64,000 nucleotides of DNA from Maribacter sp. 1_MG-2023 (lineage in GTDB: Bacteria; Bacteroidota; Bacteroidia; Flavobacteriales; Flavobacteriaceae): positions 142,453 to 206,452 of the forward strand of contig NZ_JAUOPN010000007.1 of assembly GCF_030547005.1 (NCBI RefSeq). Reading direction: 5' to 3'. The stretch's first letter is position 1, and each line of letters opens with the position of its first letter. The translations under genes and the position numbers were made by a program. The notes beneath the pieces are model-generated. The model was not told the DNA's origin. It ran no database searches and saw nothing but the letters and a program-made list of their open reading frames with translations. Shown here piece by piece: positions 18,430 through 27,143 of the stretch.

Positions 18430-20601
18430 TTATTTCTTCCTTTCAACCATTTCAAGCTGGTCTACACTTACGTTGGTAGTAAATATGCCGTAATTAACAA
18501 TAGCCTTACCTTTTTCAAGAGAATCTATACTGCCCACGGCCTTACCGTCTAACATGCGAACACGGTCACCTATATTAAAAACTGGTCTTGGTTTGTTTCT
18601 TTCCTTAAATATGGCTTTCTTCTTTTCTACCTTCTTTTTCTCTCGAATAACCTTTACCTCTTTTTGAACTTCTTCAGCGACTTTGGCTTTTTTAACACGC
18701 TCTGCCTTGGCTTGATTAGCGGTTTTCTTCTTTCTTTTACTATTCTCGGTTTCAACGATTCTCAATAGTTCAGAAACTAAAGGACGTTTCTTGTTATCTT
18801 GAAAATACTTATCGGCAGCAACATTTACTTTGTTGCCCAATTGTATCATACGTTGGTCATGGTCGTAAAGCTCTTGATAGTTTTCGAGTTTAGATTTGAT
18901 TTTAGCGTTCAGCTTTTCTAATCTTTCGTTTTCTTCTCTTGCTTTTGTTTCCTCTTCTTTTAACCTTGACCCAGTTTCAGCCATTTTACTACGCTCCTTC
19001 TGTAATTTGGCAATGGTAGCATCGAAACGAACCTTGCCACGTTCTATTTTCTTCTTCGCTTTATTGATAAGCGAGTAGGGGATTCCGTTCTTCTGCGCTA
19101 CCTCAAATGTAAATGAACTACCGGCTTGCCCTAAAATCAGTTGAAATGTAGGTTCTAATGTTTTACCATCAAATAGCATATTGGCATTGGTGACATGTGG
19201 TAATTCATTGGCCAAGGCTTTTAGATTTGCATAGTGTGTGGTAATAACGCCATATGAGCCTCTTTCGTAAAAGACTTCTAAAAAGGCTTCAGCCAGGGCA
19301 CCACCTAATTCGGGATCACTACCGGTACCAAATTCATCGATTAGAAAAAGGGTGTTATGATCACAGCGCTTTAGAAACTGGTTCATGTTCTTTAAGCGGT
19401 AACTGTATGTACTTAAATGATTTTCAATACTTTGGTTATCACCAATATCCGTTAAAATCTTTTTAAAGAAGCAAACTTCACTTCTTTCATGTACCGGAAT
19501 CAGCATTCCGCTTTGAAGCATTACTTGAAGTAAACCAATGGTTTTCAACGTAATACTTTTACCACCTGCATTGGGTCCAGAAATAACTATAATTCTGTTT
19601 TCTTGATGCAATTCTATTGTTTGCGGATAGGTCTTTTCATTCTTGCGCTTATTATTCAAAAACAATAGCGGATGATAAGCATCTCGCAAAAACAACCTGT
19701 TATTTGAATTGATTTTCGGTAATAGAGCGTCAATATCTTCTGCGTGCTTGGCTTTTGCAGCGATAACATCCACTTGCTTTAAAAAATCTTGATAATCGCT
19801 TAAAAGCGCTCTAAATGGTCTTATCTGATTTGTTAGTTGCTTAAGAATACGTTGAACTTCTTCTTTTTCATCAAATTCTAGATTATTAAGCTCTCTACTA
19901 TATTTCAAAGCTGCTTCAGGCTCTATATAAACAATGCTTCCAGTTTTTGATGTACCCATAACGGCACCCTTAACTTTCTTGCGATACATGGCTTTTACTG
20001 CTAAAACACGTCTATTCTCTACTACAGATTCCCTGATTTCATCTAAATAATCAGATACTTGATAAGTGTTCAGGGCAGAGCCAAAGCTTTGACTGATTTT
20101 ACCGCGAACCATATTTATTTGCCTTCTAATGCTAAATAACTCATCTGATGCGTTGTCTTTTACTTCACCAATGCGGTCAATGACATTATTGATCAAAATC
20201 GGAATTTCAGCGTTCCGCTCCAGTTTCAAGGCGAAATCATGGAATAACGGATAATACTCCTTGAACTTTTTAAAGAATTTTTGGTGTTGTGCAACAGTTG
20301 TGCAAATGCTTGCAATTCTTTTAAATCCCTGTAATTCTAAGGTTGTATTTTCAATCTTAAGAAGCTTTAGGTCAGCATTTATTGCATCGAAACCATGATT
20401 GGGAATTCGGTTTTCACTAATGAGAGAAGATAGGTATTCAGCTGTTTTGCCAAGTTCTACTTTAATAACTTCGTCAGTGATAAATGGTGCAATTTCTAAT
20501 GCAGCTTCTTTACCTAATTCTGTATGACAACGCGCAGAAACTTGTTTTAATACAGAAGGAAATTCTAAGTCTTGTAATGTTTTGGAATGTATGTTAGCCA
20601 C
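18430..20601 (-). CDS. mutS2: MutS2-family ATPase lacking the Smr nuclease domain
   Basis: A 723-residue MutS2 protein. The MutS-type ATPase has the Walker A GPNAGGKS (342-349), a Walker B/ABC region with LIDEFGTGSDPELGGALAEA and ITTHYANLK. A long charged coiled coil follows (about 510-640), then a KOW/SH3-like segment (NIGDRVRMLDGKAVGSIDSL). The protein stops there, and the C-terminal Smr domain of Bacillus or Thermus MutS2 (LDLRG and HGxG motifs) is absent. MutS2 proteins suppress recombination or rescue collided ribosomes. Without Smr, the nuclease function should be missing. Start is GTG at 20601. Confidence 0.93.
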   Translation of the reverse strand: MANIHSKTLQDLEFPSVLKQVSARCHTELGKEAALEIAPFITDEVIKVELGKTAEYLSSLISENRIPNHGFDAINADLKLLKIENTTLELQGFKRIASICTTVAQHQKFFKKFKEYYPLFHDFALKLERNAEIPILINNVIDRIGEVKDNASDELFSIRRQINMVRGKISQSFGSALNTYQVSDYLDEIRESVVENRRVLAVKAMYRKKVKGAVMGTSKTGSIVYIEPEAALKYSRELNNLEFDEKEEVQRILKQLTNQIRPFRALLSDYQDFLKQVDVIAAKAKHAEDIDALLPKINSNNRLFLRDAYHPLLFLNNKRKNEKTYPQTIELHQENRIIVISGPNAGGKSITLKTIGLLQVMLQSGMLIPVHERSEVCFFKKILTDIGDNQSIENHLSTYSYRLKNMNQFLKRCDHNTLFLIDEFGTGSDPELGGALAEAFLEVFYERGSYGVITTHYANLKALANELPHVTNANMLFDGKTLEPTFQLILGQAGSSFTFEVAQKNGIPYSLINKAKKKIERGKVRFDATIAKLQKERSKMAETGSRLKEEETKAREENERLEKLNAKIKSKLENYQELYDHDQRMIQLGNKVNVAADKYFQDNKKRPLVSELLRIVETENSKRKKKTANQAKAERVKKAKVAEEVQKEVKVIREKKKVEKKKAIFKERNKPRPVFNIGDRVRMLDGKAVGSIDSLEKGKAIVNYGIFTTNVSVDQLEMVERKK

Positions 20602-20744
20602 GTTATGTTTTAATGAGGTGCAAAGGTACGCATTGACAATGAAATTTTATAAATGAGAAAGTGCCGGACTCATAAAATGCAGTGCAAACACAAATTACTA
20701 ATTTATGTTGGGTGAAATTAAACATAGTTCTAGGAATTTGGGTA

Positions 20745-20775
20745 TTGTCTTACAGCAGGGTTAACAGTAACTTTG
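20745..20775 (+). promoter_or_regulatory. Bacteroidota promoter before ung
   Basis: TTG at 20745-20747 and TAACTTTG at 20768-20775, separated by 20 bp, matching the TTG-N19-21-TAnnTTTG layout. The predicted start site is a few bases before the ATG at 20789. Confidence 0.65.
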
Positions 20776-20788
20776 ATATATAAAAAGA

Positions 20789-21463
20789 ATGAGCATCATG
20801 GATATTGATTTGGTTAAGAGTTGGAAAGATCAGTTGCAGCCAGAATTTGACAAGCCCTATTTTAAAGATTTAATGCAATTCGTTGAACGTGAATATGAGG
20901 AGCATACGTGTTATCCAGAGTATGCTGATATATTTTCTGCTTTTAATCACTGTGAATTTGAAGACGCAAAAGTGGTTATCATTGGTCAAGACCCTTATCA
21001 TGGTCCTAATCAAGCAAACGGTTTATGTTTTTCGGTCAAAGATGGTATCAAACATCCACCTTCGTTAATCAATATTTTTAAAGAAATTGAAAGTGATTTA
21101 GGTATTCCTTACCCAGAAAGTGGAAATCTTGAACGTTGGGCTAAACAGGGCGTTCTATTAATAAATGCTACGCTTACGGTAAGAGCCCATGAAGCTGGAA
21201 GTCATCAAAAACATGGTTGGGAAGTATTTACGGATGCCTTAATTTCAAAACTATCAGAAAATAGCGAGCATATTGTTTTTATGCTTTGGGGTGGTTATGC
21301 TAAGAAAAAGGCAAAACTTATTGATGCAGAGCAACATTATTTATTAACATCAGGTCATCCATCGCCATTAAGTGCCAATAGGGGATATTGGTTTGGAAAC
21401 AGGCATTTTTCATCTTGCAATAAAATACTAGGTGATTTAGGCAATAAAAGTATAGTATGGTAA
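20789..21463 (+). CDS. ung: Uracil-DNA glycosylase, family 1
   Basis: A 224-residue UNG that removes uracil from DNA in base excision repair. The catalytic water-activating loop is GQDPYHGPNQANGLCFSV, where the Asp is catalytic. The family-1 motifs LLINATLTVRAHEAGSHQKH and the DNA-intercalating HPSPLSANRGYWF loop (HPSPLS) are present and intact. Length is normal. A well-formed promoter precedes it. Downstream (81 bp) is a response regulator gene on the same strand. Confidence 0.97.
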   Translation: MSIMDIDLVKSWKDQLQPEFDKPYFKDLMQFVEREYEEHTCYPEYADIFSAFNHCEFEDAKVVIIGQDPYHGPNQANGLCFSVKDGIKHPPSLINIFKEIESDLGIPYPESGNLERWAKQGVLLINATLTVRAHEAGSHQKHGWEVFTDALISKLSENSEHIVFMLWGGYAKKKAKLIDAEQHYLLTSGHPSPLSANRGYWFGNRHFSSCNKILGDLGNKSIVW

Positions 21464-21495
21464 GTTAGATACTTATTATATGGTTTAAATTTTAG

Positions 21496-21515
21496 ATTGT
21501 ACTTTAGGGTACAAT
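21496..21515. promoter_or_regulatory. Inverted repeat upstream of the response regulator
   Basis: ATTGTAC (21496-21502) and GTACAAT (21509-21515), 7-bp arms around 6 nt, located 30 bp before the response regulator ATG. It could be an operator; no regulator is assigned. Confidence 0.4.
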
Positions 21516-21544
21516 AGTGGCTAACAACTTAAATAACAGCTCAA

Positions 21545-21973
21545 ATGAATAACTTAGAAAGGTTAAATACTATTTTACTGGTAGACGATGATGATGCAAG
21601 TAACTTCTTACATTCCATCTTTATCAATAAATTAGATATGGATGTGAATATCAATTCTGCTCTTAATGGTCAAGAAGCTATTGATTTTATTCTTGGTAAA
21701 GGTCAAGAGAAATTAGAATTGCCATGTATGGTCATGTTAGACTTAAGAATGCCTGTTATGGATGGGTGGCAGTTTATGGGTGCTTATGAAGAGTTGGTGC
21801 CTAAAAAACTAAAGGAACAGATTACTATTGTACTAGTTACAATTAGTGATAACAAAGAAGATAAAGAACATGCAATTGCTAACCAGTATATTGCTGATTT
21901 TGCTCAGAAACCTTTATCTGACGAAACTTTTAAAGCATTGATTCAAAAACATTACAGCCTAGCTGCAATCTAA
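21545..21973 (+). CDS. Single-domain response regulator (receiver domain only)
   Basis: A 142-residue CheY-like receiver with no output domain. The acidic pocket is Asp14/Asp15 (LLVDDDD), the phospho-acceptor is Asp66 (MLDLRMPVMDG), the switch residue is Thr99 (LVTISDN) and the conserved Lys is Lys122 (QKPLS). All key residues are present. Such stand-alone receivers in Flavobacteriia act in phosphorelays or bind targets directly; no histidine kinase is encoded nearby, so the partner is unknown. Ends 2 bp from the convergent substrate-binding-like gene. Confidence 0.93.
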   Translation: MNNLERLNTILLVDDDDASNFLHSIFINKLDMDVNINSALNGQEAIDFILGKGQEKLELPCMVMLDLRMPVMDGWQFMGAYEELVPKKLKEQITIVLVTISDNKEDKEHAIANQYIADFAQKPLSDETFKALIQKHYSLAAI

Positions 21974-21975
21974 CA

Positions 21976-22821
21976 TTATTTTAGAATTTCGGATACGGGA
22001 ATTACTTTTTCAATTAGATTAAGTTCCTTCAGCGTATTTTGTACTTTAATTAATGTAGTTTCCGGTAGTTGTTTTTGGCTCCATTCGGTTATTTCTAGCC
22101 ATTCTTGTATATCTTCTAACTTTTGATGGTATCTATTTGCTAACGTAGAATCAATACGGGGAATTTGTTTGAATTCAACCGTATACATGTTGATAATTTC
22201 AAGAATATGCTTTAAAATTCCCTCGTTTTCTTTCAAAAATGAATTTGTTCCGACCAATACAAAACATGGCCAAGGTGTAGGGCAGTTTCCTAAGTGCTTA
22301 AATACACCGCTATCTACTAATGGTTTTGTAGTAAAACGCTCCCACATAAAGTAATCTGCAGTTCCAGAAGACAAACCTTCAACAGCTCCATCAAGATTAT
22401 TAATTAAATTGAATTTTAAATTTTCAGTGTCCCAGCCCATATTTGTAGCTTGAACGTAAGACATTAGGTGGCTACCGCTACCGTAACGGCTAATAGCAGC
22501 TGTAGTGTCCTTTAAATCATTTAGAGCGCTATATGAACTATTGGCGTCCACATGAATTCCCCATAGTAGGGACGAGGCAATGTATTCTTGAATAATTTTC
22601 ACCTCATTACCTTCGGTTATACTTTTTACGATTCCCTCAGTTAAGATGATGGCTAAGTCAGTATCCTTATTTTTAAGCATTTCGCTCATTCTGCCAGTAC
22701 CTTCAGGCACTTCTGTCCATGCTAAGTTTATCCCTCTTTCTTTAAAAGCACCTTCTTCGATGGCTAAATGCCAAGGAAGATTAAAATGTTCGGGTACACC
22801 AATAATCTTAACGGTTTTCAT
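21976..22821 (-). CDS. Periplasmic-binding-protein-fold protein without signal peptide (SsuA/NMT1-like)
   Basis: A 281-residue protein with the type II periplasmic-binding fold seen in SsuA/TauA/NMT1-THI5 proteins (VPEHFNLPWHLAIEEGAFKE at the start; LAIILTEGIV; SRYGSGSHLMSYVQA in the hinge area). It has no signal peptide or lipobox, so it should be cytosolic, and no ABC permease or ATPase gene is near. It begins 14 bp inside the 3' end of ppk1, so the two are probably translationally coupled. It may bind a small molecule as a sensor or act like a THI5-type enzyme. Function is not established. Confidence 0.8.
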   Translation of the reverse strand: MKTVKIIGVPEHFNLPWHLAIEEGAFKERGINLAWTEVPEGTGRMSEMLKNKDTDLAIILTEGIVKSITEGNEVKIIQEYIASSLLWGIHVDANSSYSALNDLKDTTAAISRYGSGSHLMSYVQATNMGWDTENLKFNLINNLDGAVEGLSSGTADYFMWERFTTKPLVDSGVFKHLGNCPTPWPCFVLVGTNSFLKENEGILKHILEIINMYTVEFKQIPRIDSTLANRYHQKLEDIQEWLEITEWSQKQLPETTLIKVQNTLKELNLIEKVIPVSEILK

Positions 22822-24844
22822 CTAATTTATTTTTAAGGTAATTGTAAATGGCATACTGAGAGCGTATATTTTCTTGACCAGGAGCTTGAGCAACCTTTTT
22901 ATTAGAGTTTTCTAAATCTAATACACGTGCTTTTTGGTTATCATTTAGCTGTAGTGTTAGAATATGTTTTAACTCATCAAAAATATCTGGGTCTATTATA
23001 GGGGTCAGCACTTCAATTCTTCTATCTAAGTTTCGGGTCATCCAATCTGCAGAACCAATATACATAAGTTCGTCTCCACCATTTTCAAAATGGTAAATTC
23101 TACCATGTTCTAAATAACGATCCACAATATTAGTGATGTAAATATTATCTTTCATTCCTTTACTAGGGTCATCGTTAGCAGTTAAGTAACAGCAAAAGCC
23201 TCTAATTATAAGGCGAACATCAACACCGGCGTTAACTGCTCTGTATAAAGCCCTAATCATATCAGAGTCTTCAAGACTGTTCATTTTAGCGGTGATAGCA
23301 GCTTTTCTACCTTCGCGAGCAGCATTGATTTCGTTCTGAATAAGATTTAGAAAGGTAATTCTAGTGGTAAAAGGTGAAACCAATAAGCTTTTCAACTTTG
23401 GGACTATAATTTTTCTTTCTAAAACTTGAAACACCTGACCTAAGTCTTTCGTAATTTTTTTATCAGCAGTAAAGAGTCCGTGGTCACAATATATTTTAGA
23501 GGTTTTGGCATTGAAATTACCAGTACCTATGTAGGCATAACGTTTTACTTTATCTTCTTCGTTTCGGTAGACCATTGCTATTTTAGAATGCACTTTTACT
23601 TGTGGTATACTAAAAATCACTTTGGCTCCTTTCTCTTCAAAAATACGTCCCCATTTAATATTATTGGCCTCATCGAATCGAGCTTGGGCTTCAACAAATA
23701 GAGTAACTTTTTTGTTGTTATCTAATGCTGTTAAAATAGCGTCTGCAAGCGAAGACGACTTTGCAATGCGATAAATAGTCATTTTTATAGCACTTACCTG
23801 GGGGTCTGTAGCTGCTGTAGTCAAAAATTCTTCGACTACTTTAAAGTCCTGATACGGAAAATGTACCAATTGGTCTTTTTTTGAAATACTTTCAAAGATA
23901 TTTTTGGTATAAGATAATTCTGGATGTGGTAATGCCGGTTTTTCGTGGTATTGTAAATGTTCCGTGCCTTTTGGAAGTGGAAAAGAAAAGAAGTCGGATA
24001 AATTGTGATACGCCCCACCGGGAGACAAATCTACCGAACCCAATTTGAAATCCGATTTTAAAGCATCTATTAGCCAGCTAGGCATAGTTTCATCGTAAAG
24101 AAGCCTTGTGGCTTGTCCTGATAAGCGTTTATCTAGAGAATTGTATATTTTTTCTACCAATTCAATATCAGAGTAGTCGTCTTCTAAATACAATTCAGCA
24201 TCCCTAGAAAGTTTGATAGAGTAGCAGGCATCAATTTCTTTATTGGGCAATAACTTTTGAATGTTCAACCTAATAGCATCATCTAAATAGCAGAATTGAT
24301 GACCATCGCCTGGTAAAACTATAAAGCGATCTTGGTTTTCTGTAGGTATCTCGACAATACTGTATTTATGGTCAGAATGTGTAACCGCTAGATAAAGAGC
24401 CCCATCGGTTAATTCTAAGTTTTCTTTATGTACTGAACAAAATTCTTTAATACTTTCATCAAAAAGCGATTCTAAGAATTGTTTTTGTTCGTTTGTAAAA
24501 TTAGATGTGTTGCGAACATAAATATTATGTTCTTCAAGTTCAGAAATGGTCGCTTTAATTGCTTTACCGAACTCAACTTTTTGCTCATTGATAGTTTTTA
24601 AAATATGTTGTAACGTGCTATTAGCTTTAAACATTAGTTTCTTTCGAAATTTTTTGTCTAGATGCTTGATTTGGCGAAGTTGAGCAACACGTACTTTAAA
24701 GTACTCATCTAAGTTAGAAGAAAAAATGGCCAAGAACTTTAATCGCTCTAATAATGGCGTGTCGGTACTTTTAGCTTCAAACAAAACGCGTTCATTGAAA
24801 TAGAGCCAATTAATATCTCTGTGCTTCAGGTTGTCTTTTTTCAT
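22808..24844 (-). CDS. ppk1: Polyphosphate kinase 1
   Basis: A 678-residue PPK1 that makes polyphosphate from ATP reversibly. It begins with a typical N-terminal domain (RDINWLYFNERVLFEAKSTD region). The autophosphorylated His is in KVHSKIAMVYR (the HSKI motif) and the second phospholipase-D-like half has YIGSADWMTRNLDRRIEV. The active-site loop TIYRIAKSS is also present. Length is normal. It is preceded 54 bp upstream by a nucleoside phosphorylase gene, and overlaps the binding-protein-like gene downstream, suggesting one transcription unit from 26699 to 21976. Confidence 0.96.
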   Translation of the reverse strand: MKKDNLKHRDINWLYFNERVLFEAKSTDTPLLERLKFLAIFSSNLDEYFKVRVAQLRQIKHLDKKFRKKLMFKANSTLQHILKTINEQKVEFGKAIKATISELEEHNIYVRNTSNFTNEQKQFLESLFDESIKEFCSVHKENLELTDGALYLAVTHSDHKYSIVEIPTENQDRFIVLPGDGHQFCYLDDAIRLNIQKLLPNKEIDACYSIKLSRDAELYLEDDYSDIELVEKIYNSLDKRLSGQATRLLYDETMPSWLIDALKSDFKLGSVDLSPGGAYHNLSDFFSFPLPKGTEHLQYHEKPALPHPELSYTKNIFESISKKDQLVHFPYQDFKVVEEFLTTAATDPQVSAIKMTIYRIAKSSSLADAILTALDNNKKVTLFVEAQARFDEANNIKWGRIFEEKGAKVIFSIPQVKVHSKIAMVYRNEEDKVKRYAYIGTGNFNAKTSKIYCDHGLFTADKKITKDLGQVFQVLERKIIVPKLKSLLVSPFTTRITFLNLIQNEINAAREGRKAAITAKMNSLEDSDMIRALYRAVNAGVDVRLIIRGFCCYLTANDDPSKGMKDNIYITNIVDRYLEHGRIYHFENGGDELMYIGSADWMTRNLDRRIEVLTPIIDPDIFDELKHILTLQLNDNQKARVLDLENSNKKVAQAPGQENIRSQYAIYNYLKNKLDENR

Positions 24845-24898
24845 GATAAGATTTGCGTAAAAATAAGAAGTACAATAGTAAAATACTGTAAATGTATG

Positions 24899-25765
24899 TT
24901 AAGCCAATCGTTTCAAGCAAAATTCAATGAGTTTATCTACAGATTCGGTAGGTGTAATGGAAAATTCCCCAGTCGATCTATTGGCTAAAATACAATTTAG
25001 AGATACGGCTTCATGACCAAGAAGTTGGGCCAGGGCATAAATACCCGAAGTTTCCATTTCTAGATTGGTCAATTTTAGATCATTGTAACTAAAGGTGGAT
25101 AATTTCTCCATCAATTCCATTTGACTGGGCTTTATTCTCAATTGACGCTGTTGTGGTCCGTAAAAGCCCGTATTTGTTGCAGTAAAACCTAATCGTATAC
25201 GATTATCGCTAAACAATTCTCCTAACTTTTCAGAATAAGAGAGTACATATGGTCTTGCTTTATAGGTGTCCCAAGAAGTATGGTTGATAAATTCATCTTC
25301 TATCTTAGGATAGTTAATTTCATCATGCTCGTAGAAATGTAAAAGTCCGTCAAAACCGATAGAATATTTACTAATCAAGAAAGAATCAATCGGAATATCT
25401 GGCTGTATGGCACCTGTAGTTCCAATTCTAATGATATTTAAAGAAGTATGATGTTCTTTAAGCGTTCTTGTCTTGAAGTCGATATTTACCAAAGCATCTA
25501 ACTCGTTTAAAACGATATCGATGTTGTCCGTTCCGATTCCTGTAGAAATCACTGAAATACGTTTACAATTTAAATGACCAGTATGTGTATGAAATTCACG
25601 CTTGCCCTTTTTAACCTCAATAGTATCAAAATGTCTAGATACTTGATGCACCCTATCTGGGTCGCCAACGGTTATAATGGTGGTTGCAATATCTTCTGGT
25701 AATAAATTAAGATGGTAGATACTACCATCATCATTGATGATAAGCTCAGCAGGCTTTAGTTGCAT
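24899..25765 (-). CDS. Nucleoside phosphorylase (uridine phosphorylase-like)
   Basis: A 288-residue member of the PNP/UDP family. The phosphate-binding segments are TVGDPDRVHQVSRHFD and RIGTTGAIQPDIP, and the substrate site includes NLEMETSGIYALAQLLGHEA, with the conserved ME pair (Met and Glu that bind ribose). It should split nucleosides with phosphate to free base and ribose-1-phosphate; uridine versus purine preference is not certain. It begins 1 bp after the DUF1835 gene stop and precedes ppk1. Confidence 0.9.
   Translation of the reverse strand: MQLKPAELIINDDGSIYHLNLLPEDIATTIITVGDPDRVHQVSRHFDTIEVKKGKREFHTHTGHLNCKRISVISTGIGTDNIDIVLNELDALVNIDFKTRTLKEHHTSLNIIRIGTTGAIQPDIPIDSFLISKYSIGFDGLLHFYEHDEINYPKIEDEFINHTSWDTYKARPYVLSYSEKLGELFSDNRIRLGFTATNTGFYGPQQRQLRIKPSQMELMEKLSTFSYNDLKLTNLEMETSGIYALAQLLGHEAVSLNCILANRSTGEFSITPTESVDKLIEFCLKRLA
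25191..25204. repeat. 14-bp palindrome AATCGTATACGATT, copy within the phosphorylase gene
   Basis: Perfect palindrome encoding Asn-Arg-Ile-Arg-Leu in the phosphorylase frame. Identical to the copies at 18391 and 32913. Confidence 0.85.
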
Positions 25766-25766
25766 G

Positions 25767-26699
25767 CTATAATTTTAAAATTCGGTTTGTACTAGTATTA
25801 TAAAGGAAATTGTACTTCAAAGCGCCTCCTAAATACACATCATTGTCTTGTATGCAAGAATAATAGCTGGTTTGACCATCTAAAATCTCTTTGCCTTTTT
25901 TAGAAATACGCACAGGGTTTAAACTAGTTATTAATGGTTTTAACCTCGTTAAAGCACGATCATACTGTGTATTAGAAAAACCTAAGTTGCCTTGATTTTT
26001 AAGTAAAACATCGATGTACTCAGTTTTAGATTTTGGTTTCCTGTCTATAGCAAGCTGTAAAATGGTATTTTCCATTTCATTTAAACCGTTGTTAATACTA
26101 GGAAAACGTTTTAGATGCGATTTTACAGCATCACCAAGATAATCGAATTGGTAATCGTTAAAATCAGTAAGGTTTTCTAAACGAATCGGATTATTACTGC
26201 AGTATAATTGCCAAACATAATCAGCATACTCGGTATCATCTTGTGTTAATACCTTTTTATTCTTGTATAGACCTAATAATTGGTCATCGGTAAGCTCATT
26301 AAGGCTGTACATTTTATCTGTACCATCTTCTTTGCCACTGCACACTAAAGATATTTGAGCATATTTTCTGTGTGTTAATAGCCAGCTAATAACGGCAAGC
26401 ATATTCACCTGACAAAAAAGATCATACTCGAACCAAAGAACGATATGATCTTGTTGTTTGTGGTTACAAAGAGACCTATATTCTTTAAGGGTCTTTTCGA
26501 TAAACCAAGATTTTGAAACTTTATAGTTTTTATGGAGAAACTCAAAACGAGCTTTCCAAAAGGTTTCTGAACCAACATTAGGTGGTGTTTGTCCTTCACA
26601 TAGCATTTCACGCCAAGTGATGACGTCGCCATCTAAGTTTAATTTTTGAAGACGTTCGGTGAAAACATCTCCATTGGTAATGTGCAAGAGAGAACTCAT
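25767..26699 (-). CDS. DUF1835 domain-containing protein
   Basis: A 310-residue cytosolic protein. It starts with the DUF1835 signature (LLHITNGDVFTERLQKLNLD; VITWREMLCEGQTP) and includes the DHIVLWFEYDLFCQVNM segment typical of the family. The C-terminal part may be a winged-helix-like tail. No function is known for the family. The next gene starts 1 bp after its stop, so the phosphorylase is translationally coupled to it. Confidence 0.85.
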   Translation of the reverse strand: MSSLLHITNGDVFTERLQKLNLDGDVITWREMLCEGQTPPNVGSETFWKARFEFLHKNYKVSKSWFIEKTLKEYRSLCNHKQQDHIVLWFEYDLFCQVNMLAVISWLLTHRKYAQISLVCSGKEDGTDKMYSLNELTDDQLLGLYKNKKVLTQDDTEYADYVWQLYCSNNPIRLENLTDFNDYQFDYLGDAVKSHLKRFPSINNGLNEMENTILQLAIDRKPKSKTEYIDVLLKNQGNLGFSNTQYDRALTRLKPLITSLNPVRISKKGKEILDGQTSYYSCIQDNDVYLGGALKYNFLYNTSTNRILKL

Positions 26700-26808
26700 A
26701 CCAGGTTTGATTTTAGTTTGATTAGATTAAAAATAATACTAATAACAACGTTAAAAAATTATTTAACAGAAAACAAATGGAACTTTTAATGTAGTGTTTT
26801 TTGCTAAA

Positions 26809-27138
26809 TTATCCACCTACACGTTTGACAGAGAAGCCTTTGTCTTTCAATATGCTCATAATTTTGTCTCTGTAATCTCCCTGAATTATTATTTTGCCAT
26901 CTTTAAAACTACCACCAACACTCAATTTTGTCTTTAATTCTTTAGCTAATTTCTTAAAATCTTCATCGGCACCAGTGTACCCTTCCAGAATTGTAATGGG
27001 TTTGCCTTTTCGTTTTTCGTACTTGCAAATGATAGGGTCATCTTGAAGCCAAATAGGATTATCCGCTGTTTTTTCGATAGGAGTTTCCTCTGGTTCGTGC
27101 TCTGGAAATAGATTTTTTAACTGGTCTTTAAGATCCAT
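26809..27138 (-). CDS. SUI1/eIF1-like translation initiation factor (YciH family)
   Basis: A 109-residue protein with an acidic start and a C-terminal SUI1 fold (about residues 38-109): KGKPITILEGYTGADEDFKK, then KLSVGGSFKDGKIIIQGDY and IMSILKDKGFSVKRVGG. This is the bacterial YciH form of eIF1, which is thought to influence start-codon fidelity. It follows the IPNS-like oxygenase by 5 bp and is probably co-transcribed. Confidence 0.93.
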   Translation of the reverse strand: MDLKDQLKNLFPEHEPEETPIEKTADNPIWLQDDPIICKYEKRKGKPITILEGYTGADEDFKKLAKELKTKLSVGGSFKDGKIIIQGDYRDKIMSILKDKGFSVKRVGG

Positions 27139-27143
27139 ATAGA

